A stretch of DNA of 39,462 nt from Fibrobacterales bacterium Fibro_02. Its GTDB lineage: Bacteria > Fibrobacterota > Fibrobacteria > Fibrobacterales > Fibrobacteraceae. Position numbers and translations under genes: made by a program. Under the pieces are notes generated by a model, which was not told the DNA's origin, ran no database searches, and was given only the letters and a program-made list of their open reading frames with translations. Below are positions 24,569 to 33,425 of the stretch, piece after piece. Numbering within the stretch: the first letter of the stretch is position 1; each line of letters starts with the position of its first letter. The DNA lies in the NCBI GenBank assembly GCA_001603905.1, contig LVAE01000081.1, positions 1 through 39,462 of the forward strand, given 5' to 3'.

Positions 24569-25042
24569 ATGGGTACGCCTGAATTTCCGACAAGAGAATT
24601 GGTTTCCGAACTGGTTCCGCACAAAGACAAAATGCTTTTGCTCGACCGTGTCAATTCCCATGACCTGGACGAGATTACGATTGAAACCGAAGTGGATATC
24701 CACAAGGACTGCATGTTCTTTAAAGAGGACCTGCAGGGGGTTCCTTCGTATGTGGCGTTTGAGTACATGGCCCAGAGTATTTCTGCTTTGTCTGGAATTT
24801 ATGGGCGTTCGCTCGGTCAAAAGCCCAAGGAAGGCTTTATCATGAGCGTATCCAACTGCAAGATGGCGGTTCCCGTTTTCAAGGCCGGCGACGTGGTGCG
24901 CATCTGGGTCCACCAGACGATGCGTGTCGATATGGCCGTTACTTTCGAAGGCAAGGTTTTCGTGGGCGATAATTTGGCTGTATCGGCGTCGCTCTGTACG
25001 GTCGAAGTGGACGACCCCATGTCAATTTTGAAGATGAATTAG
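24569..25042 (+). CDS. 3-hydroxyacyl-ACP dehydratase-like hotdog protein
   Basis: 157 aa, of the type placed between KS and KR genes in aryl polyene clusters. 'LVPHKDKMLLLDRV' (His18) and 'VAFEYMAQSISALSG' mark the hotdog core. It begins 4 bp after the KS stop. It would dehydrate the 3-hydroxyacyl intermediate to the trans double bond, possibly together with the hotdog domain at the end of the AMP-ligase fusion. Confidence 0.88.
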   Translation: MGTPEFPTRELVSELVPHKDKMLLLDRVNSHDLDEITIETEVDIHKDCMFFKEDLQGVPSYVAFEYMAQSISALSGIYGRSLGQKPKEGFIMSVSNCKMAVPVFKAGDVVRIWVHQTMRVDMAVTFEGKVFVGDNLAVSASLCTVEVDDPMSILKMN

Positions 25043-25053
25043 TATACTTTTAC

Positions 25054-25061
25054 TATATTTG
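25054..25061 (+). promoter_or_regulatory. -7 promoter element before the KR gene (TATATTTG)
   Basis: Exact TAnnTTTG followed by GGCGC. The KR ATG is only 8 bp downstream and has no Shine-Dalgarno, so a transcript from here would be almost leaderless. Confidence 0.5.
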
Positions 25062-25069
25062 GGCGCAAT

Positions 25070-25798
25070 ATGGAAAATAAAAAAAGTGTCTTGATTACGG
25101 GTGCAAGCGGTGGCATTGGTGCTGCCATAGCAAAGGCAGTTGCATTGGCGGGTTACGAAGTGGTGGCGCATTACAATAGGAATGCGGCTCCGGTTGAACA
25201 GCTCGCAAACGAAATTCGTGAACAGGGTGGTTCTATTCGTCTGCTCCAGTTCAATATCCGTGACCGAGAACAGTGCAAGGCTGTGCTCGAGAAGGATATC
25301 GAAGAAAACGGTGTCTATTTTGGTGTCGTAACCAATGCGGGCGTCTGTGCCGATACTGCTTTCCCAGCCATGACCGATGAATACTGGGACAAGGTTATCG
25401 ATACGAACTTGAACGGCTTTTACAATGTGCTTCACCCGATCGTGATGCCCATGTGCCGCAAGCGTCGTGGCCGCATCGTGACGATTTCGTCTGTTTCTGG
25501 CGTTATCGGCAACCGTGGCCAGGTGAACTACAGTGCTTCCAAGGCTGGCCTTATCGGTGCGACCAAGGCTTTGGCGACCGAACTTGCAAGCCGTGGAATT
25601 ACGGTAAACAGCGTTGCTCCGGGCGTCATCGAAACCGAGATGATCAAGGATGCTCCGCTCGATATGATTTTGCCCGCCATTCCGATGAAGCGCGTGGGTA
25701 AGCCCGAAGAAGTGGCTGCCACGGTCGTGTTCCTGCTTTCGGAAGGGGCTGCCTACATCACCCGTCAGGTGATTTCTGTTAATGGGGGACTTGCTTAA
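25070..25798 (+). CDS. 3-oxoacyl-ACP reductase (FabG-like, SDR family)
   Basis: 242 aa classical short-chain dehydrogenase. NAD(P) motif 'TGASGGIGAAIA' near residues 9-20, 'NAG' near 90, catalytic Tyr154 and Lys158 in 'YSASK', with Ser in 'ISSVSG'. It reduces the keto group after each condensation in polyene synthesis. Its stop overlaps the following KS start (TAATG). It could also serve fatty acid synthesis, but position assigns it to the pigment. Confidence 0.93.
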   Translation: MENKKSVLITGASGGIGAAIAKAVALAGYEVVAHYNRNAAPVEQLANEIREQGGSIRLLQFNIRDREQCKAVLEKDIEENGVYFGVVTNAGVCADTAFPAMTDEYWDKVIDTNLNGFYNVLHPIVMPMCRKRRGRIVTISSVSGVIGNRGQVNYSASKAGLIGATKALATELASRGITVNSVAPGVIETEMIKDAPLDMILPAIPMKRVGKPEEVAATVVFLLSEGAAYITRQVISVNGGLA

Positions 25799-27021
25799 TG
25801 CGTCGTGTTGTTGTTACGGGTGGATCCTGTATATCTTCGCTTGGTTTTGATGCTGAAACTGCTATTGAAAGTCTGAAGGGCCTTAAGAACCGAGTCGTTC
25901 GTATGGACGCCTGGGATATCTATAAGCAGATGAATACCCGTCTTGCCGCCCCTATTCTGGAGCCTCTGCCGCCGTATCCGCGTAAAAAGATTCGTGGTGC
26001 GGGTCGCGTGGCCGTGATGGGCTTGGCTTCTGCCGACAAGGCTATTGAAGTGGCCGGTTTAACGAACGAGACCGCTTTGATGAAGTCCGGTCGCATGGGT
26101 GTCGCTTTTGGTTCTTCGATGGGTAGTATCGACCCGTTGCTCGAGTTCTTCTCGATGCTCAAGACCTACGACTGCTCCAAGATTACTGCGACGACATATA
26201 TCCGCGCCATGCCGCAGACCTGCGCCGTGAACATCAGCGTGGTCCTTGGCCTTACGGGTCGCCTGGTCACGACGAATACGGCGTGCACCAGCGGAAGCCT
26301 CGCTATCGGTCAGGCCTACGAACTCATCAAGTACGGCAAGCAGGACGTGATGATTGCGGGCGGTGCCGATGAACTGGATCCGACTGAATCCGCGGTGTTC
26401 GACACCTTGTTTGCGACAAGCACCAAGAACGACCATCCGGAACTTTCTCCTGCCGCCTACGACAAGGACCGCGACGGTCTGGTAATCGGTGAAGGTGCCG
26501 GTGCACTGGTTCTCGAAGAATATGAACACGCCAAGGCGCGTGGTGCAAAGATCTACGCGGAACTGGTCGGTTTCGGTTCCAATACCGACGGTGAACACAT
26601 CACGCAGCCCAAGAAAGAAACCATGCAGCAGGCTCTAGAATTGGCGATTGAAGATTCGGGACTTTCTGCCGATGCAATCGGTTACGTGAATGGTCACGGT
26701 ACGGCAACCCACCACGGCGATATTGCCGAAAGCTGGGCTACATACAATGCGCTCAAGCAGCGTGCGGTTCCCCTTTCCAGCCTCAAGAGCTATGTCGGTC
26801 ATACGCTTGGAGCTTGCGGTGGAATCGAGGCCTGGCTTGCCATCAATATGATGAACCGTGGTTGGTTCAGCCCGAACCTCAATTTGAGAAACGTGGACCC
26901 CGAATGTGCTCCGCTGGACTACATTACGGGTTCCGGACGCGAAATGGACGTGGAATACATCATGTCCAATAACTTCGCTTTCGGCGGAATCAATACGTCG
27001 CTCATTTTCAAGCGCGTGTAA
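25798..27021 (+). CDS. Beta-ketoacyl-ACP synthase (second)
   Basis: 407 aa condensing enzyme, distinct from the first KS. Cys at about residue 163 ('NTACTSGSLAIG'), His at about 300 ('NGHGTATHHGD') and His at about 335 ('SYVGHTLGACGG'), so it should be catalytically competent. Last gene of the cluster, closed by a strong terminator. Two or more KS proteins, some acting as heterodimers, are usual in aryl polyene synthesis; the division of work here cannot be read from sequence. Confidence 0.92.
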   Translation: MRRVVVTGGSCISSLGFDAETAIESLKGLKNRVVRMDAWDIYKQMNTRLAAPILEPLPPYPRKKIRGAGRVAVMGLASADKAIEVAGLTNETALMKSGRMGVAFGSSMGSIDPLLEFFSMLKTYDCSKITATTYIRAMPQTCAVNISVVLGLTGRLVTTNTACTSGSLAIGQAYELIKYGKQDVMIAGGADELDPTESAVFDTLFATSTKNDHPELSPAAYDKDRDGLVIGEGAGALVLEEYEHAKARGAKIYAELVGFGSNTDGEHITQPKKETMQQALELAIEDSGLSADAIGYVNGHGTATHHGDIAESWATYNALKQRAVPLSSLKSYVGHTLGACGGIEAWLAINMMNRGWFSPNLNLRNVDPECAPLDYITGSGREMDVEYIMSNNFAFGGINTSLIFKRV

Positions 27022-27048
27022 TTCCTGCTTAGGTTTAAATTGAAAAAT

Positions 27049-27080
27049 GCTCCGAGAAAAATCTCGGAGCGTTTTCGTTT
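27049..27080 (+). terminator. Intrinsic terminator of the pigment operon
   Basis: GCTCCGAG (27049-27056), loop AAAAAT, CTCGGAGC (27063-27070), then GTTTTCGTTT. Perfect 8-bp stem. An A-run on the left may let it also serve the convergent permease gene. Confidence 0.85.
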
Positions 27081-27096
27081 GTATAATGTTCGGCGA

Positions 27097-28581
27097 TTAA
27101 AGCAGAATATACTTGAGCATAAAGAACACGGTGAGTGCCATCAAGAGCCAATGGACCTTCCTGATTTTACCGATGACGATGTTAATCAGTGTATACGAGA
27201 TGACGCCGAACATGATGCCGTCGGCAATCGAATAGGTGAGCGGCATCGATATCATGCAGATAAAGGCGGGAATGGCTTCGCTGGCGTCGTTGAAGTTGAT
27301 TTTTGAAACCGCGGTGACCATGATAAAGCCGACGACGAATAATGCGGGGGCTGTCGCAAAACTCGGAATGGCGAGGAAGATGGGAGCAAAGAAGATTGCT
27401 GAAACGAACAGGCCTGCCGCTGTAATGGCGGTAAGACCGGTGCGTGCACCGACGGCGACGCCTGCAGCGCTTTCGACGAAGGTTGTTGTTGTCGAGGTTC
27501 CGAGGACAGCACCTACGGAGGTGGCGATGGCGTCTGCCGAAAGGGCTCTTGAGGCGCGGGGGAGTGTTCCGTCCTTGGAGATGAATCCGCCCTTGAACGA
27601 TACACCGATTAATGTTCCCAGCGTATCGAAAAAATCAACAAAGAAAAAGGCTAATAAAACGATAAAGAAATCGATAGACTTGAATAAGGAGAATCCTTGC
27701 CCGACAATGACTCCGTTTATGGAATGCGTCCACGAATCAGGGGTGAATAGGGCTCCGCATGTTTCTCCGAATTCGTTGAATGTGTTGCTGAGTGTCCCGA
27801 AGTAGTTCTTGAAATGAGGGATGATGGAATTGAAACCCTGGTCGGGGTTCGGTATGTAGACTCCGAAAATTTCAGCAAAAATGCCAAGGAACCAGGTGGC
27901 TAAGATGCCGATTAAAAGTCCTGCGTGAATTCCCTTGGCGATAACGGCAGACGTGATGAGTATGCCGACAAATGTAAGGATTGTCCAGATACCTGTCGTG
28001 TGGAAGTCCGCCCTTCTAAAATCGACAAGGCTTACAAGGGTTTGGGAATTGCTGACAATGATTTTTCCGCCCTGCAAAGCGATGAATGCGATAAAAAGGC
28101 CAATGCCGACTGCGACGGCCGCTTTAAGCGAAATGGGAATGCAGTTGAACAGTTTCTCGCGAACTGCGGAAAGTGAAAGGACGAAGAAGATGATTCCTTC
28201 GACGAATACCGCCAACAATGCAAATTGCCAGCTGTATCCCATCATCAGTACGACGGTGTAGCTGAAGAAGGCGTTGATGCCGAGTCCCGGAGCGAGTACG
28301 AAGGGGTAGTTCGCCAAGAATCCCATAAGGGCCGAGCCAATGGCTGCGGCAAGTGCGGTCGCAATAAAAACTCCGCCCTTGGGCATTCCGGCTGCCGAGA
28401 GAATTTCAGGGTTTACCGCAAGGATATAAGCTACCGTGATGAAGGTGGCTAGACCTGCGAGTAATTCGGTGGTGATGTCGGCCTTGTTTTCGGTCAGTCT
28501 AAAGAATTTTTCAAGAATGAGGCCTTCTCTTTTCAGTTCTCGACTGGCCCATCGTTTAGCATTTTGTTTATTATCAGACAT
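27097..28581 (-). CDS. Purine permease, AzgA/PbuG-like (NCS2 superfamily)
   Basis: 494 aa with about 12-14 hydrophobic helices. Landmarks of the adenine/guanine/hypoxanthine permeases: 'TELLAGLATFITVAYILAVN', 'NYPFVLAPGLGINAFFSY' and 'GTSTTTTFVESAAGVAVGAR'. Imports a purine base with protons. It lies next to apt on the same strand, so the pair forms a salvage unit although a terminator separates them. SD-like AAGAAGGA precedes the ATG. Confidence 0.92.
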   Translation of the reverse strand: MSDNKQNAKRWASRELKREGLILEKFFRLTENKADITTELLAGLATFITVAYILAVNPEILSAAGMPKGGVFIATALAAAIGSALMGFLANYPFVLAPGLGINAFFSYTVVLMMGYSWQFALLAVFVEGIIFFVLSLSAVREKLFNCIPISLKAAVAVGIGLFIAFIALQGGKIIVSNSQTLVSLVDFRRADFHTTGIWTILTFVGILITSAVIAKGIHAGLLIGILATWFLGIFAEIFGVYIPNPDQGFNSIIPHFKNYFGTLSNTFNEFGETCGALFTPDSWTHSINGVIVGQGFSLFKSIDFFIVLLAFFFVDFFDTLGTLIGVSFKGGFISKDGTLPRASRALSADAIATSVGAVLGTSTTTTFVESAAGVAVGARTGLTAITAAGLFVSAIFFAPIFLAIPSFATAPALFVVGFIMVTAVSKINFNDASEAIPAFICMISMPLTYSIADGIMFGVISYTLINIVIGKIRKVHWLLMALTVFFMLKYILL

Positions 28582-28600
28582 TTTATCCTTCTTCTTAAAA

Positions 28601-28608
28601 AAAATATA
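28601..28608 (-). promoter_or_regulatory. -7 promoter-like element of the purine permease (TATATTTT)
   Basis: 20 bp before the permease ATG, just after the apt terminator. Preceded on its strand by the terminator's T-run. Confidence 0.4.
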
Positions 28609-28613
28609 ATAAG

Positions 28614-28646
28614 AAAAACGTCTTTAGGTTTCTAAAACGCCTAAGG
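28614..28646 (-). terminator. Intrinsic terminator of apt
   Basis: On the minus strand, CCTTAGG (28646-28640) pairs with CCTAAAG (28628-28622) with one G.U, followed by ACG and TTTTT. Confidence 0.6.
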
Positions 28647-28690
28647 TCGAATTCAAAATCCGAGTTCCGAAATAGGAAATTCTAAACTTA

Positions 28691-29215
28691 CTAGTGTCCC
28701 GGGAACTTGGTGAGCGATTCCACTCGGTAACCCTTGAGTGCTTCGCGCCCGTGTAAGTCCAAAAGTTCAATCACAAAGGCGCAGAGCTCCACCTTGCCGC
28801 CCAATTTTTCTACGAGAGAAGCGGCTGCCTTCGCGGTTCCACCTGTCGCAAGCAGGTCATCTACGATAACCACGCGTTGCCCTGGCTTTATGGCGTCCTT
28901 GTGGACTTCCATGGTCGCCTGGCCGTATTCCAGGTCATAAGATATTTCGACGGTTTCGCGGGGGAGCTTGCCTTTCTTGCGTACGGGTACGAACGGCTTG
29001 TGGAAATGCTCCGCTACCGAAACTCCGAATAAAAATCCTCGGGCTTCAAGTCCTGCGATTATATCAAATTCAACGTTTTCAAGAACCTTGTAAAGCGTGT
29101 CAAGAGTCAACTTAAGACCGTCAGCATCGCTGAGAATCCCCGTGACATCGCGAAAAAGAATCCCCGGCTGCGGAAAATCCGGAACAGAGATAATGTAGTC
29201 TTCAATCTGTTTCAT
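28691..29215 (-). CDS. apt: Adenine phosphoribosyltransferase
   Basis: 174 aa. Converts adenine plus PRPP to AMP in purine salvage. The PRPP loop 'VVIVDDLLATGGTAKAA' lies near residues 118-134, and 'PDFPQPGILFRDVTG' and 'GLEARGFLFG' are typical of Apt. Working with the neighbouring permease it captures imported adenine. Confidence 0.95.
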   Translation of the reverse strand: MKQIEDYIISVPDFPQPGILFRDVTGILSDADGLKLTLDTLYKVLENVEFDIIAGLEARGFLFGVSVAEHFHKPFVPVRKKGKLPRETVEISYDLEYGQATMEVHKDAIKPGQRVVIVDDLLATGGTAKAAASLVEKLGGKVELCAFVIELLDLHGREALKGYRVESLTKFPGH

Positions 29216-29244
29216 TTGCGTTGTAATATAAGAATTTCTCGCAA

Positions 29245-29280
29245 CATGTCATTCCCGGCTTGACCGGGAATCACCCCTCC
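29245..29280. repeat. Dispersed palindromic element
   Basis: TGTC followed by a perfect hairpin ATTCCCGG (29251-29258), CTTGA, CCGGGAAT (29264-29271). Same family as the element encoded within the restriction-modification gene at 37767. Confidence 0.65.
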
Positions 29281-29287
29281 AAGCTGC

Positions 29288-30175
29288 TCAGTCGGCTTTA
29301 TCAAGCAGCTTTTCTACCGTAGCGATTATCTTGTCCCTTTCGCCGCACCAGTCGGGGGCGATGAGCATATCGCTCGGACTTTCTCCGCTAAAGCGTTCGA
29401 TAGCGGTTTCAAAACCGATAATCTTGATCATCTCGGCGACCGCTTCGCAATATTCTTCAAAATTCAGGAGCTTGATTTCACCGTTTGCGTAGTCCTGCGC
29501 CATCACGGTGCCCGCCACAATGTGCAACGGGTGAATCTTGACCGCGGCAAGTTTCAAGTCGCGTACCACTTGGGCGGTGTGCTTGAAATCTTCCATGGTT
29601 TCGCCGGGGAGGCCCACGATGACGTGCGTGGTGACGGTAAGTCCCGCCGCCTGGCAGCGCTTGACGGCGTCCGTGAACTCGGCGAGGGTATGCCTGCGGT
29701 TGATGGCGGCAAGTGTCAAGTCATTTGCGGTTTGCAGGCCGATTTCCACGATAATCGGCTTTTTGCGATTGAGTTCCGCGAGGTAGGCGACCTTGTCGTC
29801 TTCGAGGCAGTCCGGGCGCGTGCCGATTGCAAGGCCCGCAATCTCCTTATGCTTGATAATCGGATCGATGATTCCCTTCAGGTGCTCCAGCGGCGCGTGC
29901 GTATTCGTATACGGCTGTAAGTAGGCGAGAATCCCTGCGTTCGGGTACTTTTCGCGGAGCCTCGGCACAAATTTGTCGAGCTGTTCCTGAATCGAGACCT
30001 TCGCCTGGTCAAATACCGGGCTAAAGCTGCGGTTATTGCAGTAGCTGCAACCCGAAAAACTCTTGGTACCGTCCAGGTTCGGGCAACTCATGCCGCCGTT
30101 TAGCGGGAGCTTGCGCACCTTCAGGTAATTCGGGAAAATCTTCAGCAGCAGGTCGCGATAAGGAGTGTAATGCAT
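29288..30175 (-). CDS. Radical SAM protein, YhcC/TIGR01212-like
   Basis: 295 aa. The cluster-binding cysteines are in 'GGMSCPNLDGTKSFSGCSYC', the spaced arrangement typical of this radical SAM family, followed by 'NNRSFSP'. Later, 'GTRPDCL' and 'THVIVGLPGET' mark the barrel. Substrate not established. The frame stays open to 30283 but family homologs begin near 'MHYTPYRDLLLKIFPNYLK', and a TATCTTTT element ends four bases before that ATG, so I use 30175. Confidence 0.87.
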   Translation of the reverse strand: MHYTPYRDLLLKIFPNYLKVRKLPLNGGMSCPNLDGTKSFSGCSYCNNRSFSPVFDQAKVSIQEQLDKFVPRLREKYPNAGILAYLQPYTNTHAPLEHLKGIIDPIIKHKEIAGLAIGTRPDCLEDDKVAYLAELNRKKPIIVEIGLQTANDLTLAAINRRHTLAEFTDAVKRCQAAGLTVTTHVIVGLPGETMEDFKHTAQVVRDLKLAAVKIHPLHIVAGTVMAQDYANGEIKLLNFEEYCEAVAEMIKIIGFETAIERFSGESPSDMLIAPDWCGERDKIIATVEKLLDKAD

Positions 30176-30179
30176 AAGC

Positions 30180-30187
30180 AAAAGATA
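30180..30187 (-). promoter_or_regulatory. -7 promoter-like element of the radical SAM gene (TATCTTTT)
   Basis: Followed by GCTT and then ATG; no Shine-Dalgarno, suggesting a leaderless transcript. Confidence 0.4.
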
Positions 30188-30229
30188 GTAAACGGCAGGC
30201 CGGGGCGTTGCGGGGCGGCGGAAATTTTC

Positions 30230-30237
30230 TAAATTTA
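30230..30237 (+). promoter_or_regulatory. -7 promoter-like element of the amino acid transporter (TAAATTTA)
   Basis: 18 bp before the ATG at 30255, with AAGG at 30243-30246 between them. Confidence 0.4.
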
Positions 30238-30254
30238 ACCCCAAGGTGAAAAAG

Positions 30255-31745
30255 ATGCGAAAATTCCTCCTCCCAATCCTCATCGCGCTTTATGCGCTCG
30301 CCCTGGTGTCTTGCGATAGCAAGCAGGCGGTAATCCCCAATAAAGTCCACTGCGTTAATGATCTCGGCCACAAGAAGGTGGGCGTGCAGATCGGCAACAC
30401 AGCCGATATATATGCGTCCGATTTCGGCGGCGATACCGCGAAAATCGATGTGGACCGCTACACAAAACTTGCCGATGCCGTGCAGGCGCTCAAACAGGGA
30501 AAAATCGACGCGGTCTTGAGTGATGACCAGCCCGCCAAGGCCTTCGTGCGCGAAAATCCGTCGCTCCGCATTTTGGACGAGGTTTTTGTCGAAGAAATGT
30601 ACGCGGGCGTTGTCGCGAAGGGGAACGAGGCGCTGCTCGATTCCGTGAACCAGGCGCTTGAAGCCATGAAAAAGGATGGCGTCTACGATTCGCTCTTTAA
30701 TACATACATCTACCGCACCGGCGACTACCATTATCAAAAGAAGGTGACCGAAGGCCCGAAGCTGATTGTTTCGACGAATGCTCAGTTCCCGCCGTATGAA
30801 TACTACGAAAATGCGAAAATTGTCGGCCTCGATATCGAAATCGTGAACTACATCGCCGACTACCTGAACCGTACCGTTGAAATTCAGGACATCGAATTCG
30901 ATGCGATTATCAACGCTGTTTCTTCGGGCAAGGCCGATGTGGGGTTCGCTGGCTTTACTGTGACCGAGGAACGCAAGAAGTCCATCAACTTCACGACTCC
31001 GTATACGCTTTCGAAAATTGTCGTGATTGTCCGTGGCGACGAGGCGGTGGAAAGCGACGAGAGCTTTGCCGAGCAATTCCACAAGAACTTCGTGAAGGAT
31101 TCCCGCTGGAAGTTTATCGCGTTGGGCCTCCGTAACACGCTCGTTATTTCGCTCTTTGCTGCGCTGCTCGGCATTCTGATTGGTTTTGTCGTGGCGCAGA
31201 TCCGCACCGGCAACGAATTCAACGGCCGCTACAAGGTGCTGAACGCTCTTGCTAAAGTCTACCTCGCCGTGATTCGCGGAACGCCGATGATGATCCAGTT
31301 GCTCATCATTTACTATATCGTATTCTCGTCGGTGAACGTGAACAAGATTCTCGTGGCGATTGTCGCGTTCGGTGTGAACTCGGGTGCCTACGTTTCAGAA
31401 ATTATCCGTAGCGGCATCAAGGGCGTAGACCCTGGCCAAATTGAGGCGGGGCGCAGTCTCGGACTCAAGTTCCGCACGATTCTTTACAGTGTCGTCTACC
31501 CGCAGGCTTTCAAGAACTCGCTCCCTGCGCTCACGAACGAATTTATCACGCTCATCAAGGAAACGTCCATTTGCGGCTACATCGGCCTGATGGATTTGAC
31601 GCGCGGCGGTGACATTATCCGCAGCATGACCTACGAGGCTATGCTCCCGCTCCTTGCCGTGGCTGCCATTTACTTTGTCATTGTTGCCGGGCTTTCGGCC
31701 TGTGTTGCAAAGCTTGAAAAGAGGTTGAAGAAAAATGAACGCTAA
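30255..31745 (+). CDS. Amino acid ABC transporter, substrate-binding protein fused to permease (lobes in swapped order)
   Basis: 496 aa. Lipobox LVSC (Cys20). Residues 35-160 look like the second lobe plus C-terminal return of a polar amino acid binding protein ('[10 protein letters not shown]', '[21 protein letters not shown]', '[15 protein letters not shown]'). Residues 168-270 look like the first lobe ('[16 protein letters not shown]', '[20 protein letters not shown]'). Residues 285-490 are a GlnP/HisM-type permease with '[13 protein letters not shown]' contacting the ATPase. Lobe order is thus reversed against the usual protein. GTG at 30246 is an alternative start, but AAGG spacing favours 30255. 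Overlaps the ATPase gene by 11 bp. Confidence 0.88.
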   Translation: MRKFLLPILIALYALALVSCDSKQAVIPNKVHCVNDLGHKKVGVQIGNTADIYASDFGGDTAKIDVDRYTKLADAVQALKQGKIDAVLSDDQPAKAFVRENPSLRILDEVFVEEMYAGVVAKGNEALLDSVNQALEAMKKDGVYDSLFNTYIYRTGDYHYQKKVTEGPKLIVSTNAQFPPYEYYENAKIVGLDIEIVNYIADYLNRTVEIQDIEFDAIINAVSSGKADVGFAGFTVTEERKKSINFTTPYTLSKIVVIVRGDEAVESDESFAEQFHKNFVKDSRWKFIALGLRNTLVISLFAALLGILIGFVVAQIRTGNEFNGRYKVLNALAKVYLAVIRGTPMMIQLLIIYYIVFSSVNVNKILVAIVAFGVNSGAYVSEIIRSGIKGVDPGQIEAGRSLGLKFRTILYSVVYPQAFKNSLPALTNEFITLIKETSICGYIGLMDLTRGGDIIRSMTYEAMLPLLAVAAIYFVIVAGLSACVAKLEKRLKKNER

Positions 31746-32481
31746 TGCAGAAACTTTAATCCAGGTCAAGGACCTTTGCAAGTCTTACGGCGACAAGCAG
31801 ATTCTCAAGGGAATCTCGCTCGACATTCACCGCGGCGACGTGATTGCGATTATCGGGCCTTCGGGCTGCGGCAAGTCTACATTCTTGCGTCAGCTGAACC
31901 TGCTCGAAATTCCGACGGGTGGCGACATTCTATTGGATGGCAAGAGCATTTTGGCGAAGGGCGTGTGGAAACCTGACGTTCGCAAGCGCGTGGGCATGGT
32001 GTTCCAGCAGTTTAACTTGTTCAAGAACATGACTGCCCTCAAGAATATCATGTTCGCTCCGATGAAATTGGGGCTCATGACCAAAGCCGAAGCGGAAAAT
32101 CGTGCGAAGGAACTCTTGGACCGTATCGGTCTCTTGGATAGGGCGGATCATTATCCAGCACAGCTCTCCGGCGGTCAGCAGCAGCGTGTGGCGATTGCCC
32201 GCGCCATGGCCATGCAGCCCGAGGCAATCCTTTTTGACGAACCGACAAGCGCCTTGGACCCCGAAATGGTCGGCGAAGTTCTCAAGATTATGAAGGACTT
32301 GGCAAAATCCGGCATGACGATGGTCGTGGTGACGCACGAAATGAGCTTTGCCCGCGAAGTCGCAAATCGCGTGCTGTTCTTTGCCGACGGCTACGTCAAG
32401 GAAGACGGCACCCCCGAAGAAATCTTCGACAACCCGAAAGATGCCCGCCTCAAGGAATTCCTCTCGGCACTGAAGAAATAG
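31735..32481 (+). CDS. Polar amino acid ABC transporter ATP-binding protein (GlnQ type)
   Basis: 248 aa, complete ATPase of the PAAT family. Walker A 'GPSGCGKST' near residues 42-50, Q-loop 'MVFQQFNLF', signature '[16 protein letters not shown]', Walker B '[14 protein letters not shown]', H-loop 'VVTHEM'. Energises the upstream binding-protein/permease fusion, so two genes make the whole importer. Confidence 0.95.
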   Translation: MNANAETLIQVKDLCKSYGDKQILKGISLDIHRGDVIAIIGPSGCGKSTFLRQLNLLEIPTGGDILLDGKSILAKGVWKPDVRKRVGMVFQQFNLFKNMTALKNIMFAPMKLGLMTKAEAENRAKELLDRIGLLDRADHYPAQLSGGQQQRVAIARAMAMQPEAILFDEPTSALDPEMVGEVLKIMKDLAKSGMTMVVVTHEMSFAREVANRVLFFADGYVKEDGTPEEIFDNPKDARLKEFLSALKK

Positions 32482-32520
32482 GGCTATACAATTGGGAACA
32501 TCATACGTGTCCAGAGGGCG

Positions 32521-32676
32521 TCATCTAGATTGACTCTTTTTTAGTTCCTTCTCCAAGGAATCAAAGAGGTCTTTTTGACGGGTTGATTTTCCCTTTGAAA
32601 AATCGTCTTCACTTTGAGCCAAAAGTCTTAAAATTTTTGAGGCTTTATTCTGCATTGAATCTTTATAGGTCGGCAT
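32521..32676 (-). CDS. Small protein, unknown (51 aa)
   Basis: 'MPTYKDSMQNKASKILRLL', then an acidic/basic tail ('QSEDDFSKGK'). The tail is faintly like the C-termini of Phd/RelB-type antitoxins, but no toxin gene is adjacent and the resemblance is weak. Support for being real: GAGG 5 nt before the ATG at 32676 and a TATATTTA element about 30 bp upstream. The frame stays open to 32736, but that extension would run through the promoter element. Confidence 0.5.
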   Translation of the reverse strand: MPTYKDSMQNKASKILRLLAQSEDDFSKGKSTRQKDLFDSLEKELKKSQSR

Positions 32677-32705
32677 AAAACCTCGCGTAAGACTGAATTC
32701 GGTAT

Positions 32706-32713
32706 TAAATATA
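32706..32713 (-). promoter_or_regulatory. -7 promoter-like element of the small ORF (TATATTTA)
   Basis: Minus strand, 29 bp before the preferred ATG, giving a short leader with a GAGG ribosome site. Confidence 0.4.
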
Positions 32714-32749
32714 GTCTTTCGTTGGGGGTAATGCAAGTGATAATTCTAT

Positions 32750-33328
32750 TTACTCTTGCACGATCTCGACAGCTGCCAGTTCCTTGCCGGTTTCTAGGTG
32801 GTGTACACTGAATCGCGGGGGAGTGGTGGAGCCTTCGCCGAAGGTTTCGTAAAGTCCGAAAGTCGGCGGATTTCCGCCCTTGGGCAGGCTCGTGGAGCCT
32901 GGGTTCAGGCAGTAGACTCCATCAGCGTTCTTTTCGGCGGTAAAGATGTGCGTGTGCCCCGAAAAATACACGTCGGCCTTGTAGTGGCTGAACAGGTACG
33001 GGTCGTACAGATGACCATGGCTCAAAAACAGGCGCAGTCCGTTTTCTTCGAATTCAGCGTAGTCGGCAAGGCACGGGAATCCGAGCACCATCTGGTCCAC
33101 TTCGGCGTCGCAGTTGCCGCGTACCGCGGTAATTTTCTCCTTGAGCGGGCTCAAAAGCTCGACAACCCCTTGTGGGTCGTGTCCGCCCGGCAGCGGGTTC
33201 CGCGGCCCGTGATAAAGAAGGTCGCCCAATAAGAAAATTCGGTCGCATTTGAGCTTGTCAAGGTAAGAAAGAGCCATCTTGCAGGCGAACGCAGAACCGT
33301 GAATATCAGAAAGAACTAAAGTGCGCAT
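32750..33328 (-). CDS. yfcE: YfcE-like metallophosphoesterase
   Basis: 192 aa calcineurin-like phosphodiesterase. Metal-binding motifs in order: 'LSDIHGS' (residues 6-12), 'LLGDLLYHGPRNP' (about 34-46), 'VRGNCDAEVD' (about 82-91), 'LSHGH' (about 112-116), 'YFSGHTH' (about 126-132). The GNCD form and length match YfcE. In vivo substrate unknown. Confidence 0.88.
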   Translation of the reverse strand: MRTLVLSDIHGSAFACKMALSYLDKLKCDRIFLLGDLLYHGPRNPLPGGHDPQGVVELLSPLKEKITAVRGNCDAEVDQMVLGFPCLADYAEFEENGLRLFLSHGHLYDPYLFSHYKADVYFSGHTHIFTAEKNADGVYCLNPGSTSLPKGGNPPTFGLYETFGEGSTTPPRFSVHHLETGKELAAVEIVQE

Positions 33329-33412
33329 AGGATAATTCAGAATTCGAATTTCGGAGTTCGGAGATGATTGTAATATAGTTAAAATAGGGTAGGTGGGCGA
33401 AATAGAAATAGG

Positions 33413-33420
33413 TATATTTG
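33413..33420 (+). promoter_or_regulatory. -7 promoter element (TATATTTG) immediately before the U32-like gene
   Basis: Exact TAnnTTTG with five bases to the ATG at 33426, implying a leaderless message. It lies inside the frame if the upstream GTG at 33393 were used. Confidence 0.45.
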
Positions 33421-33425
33421 ACGTG

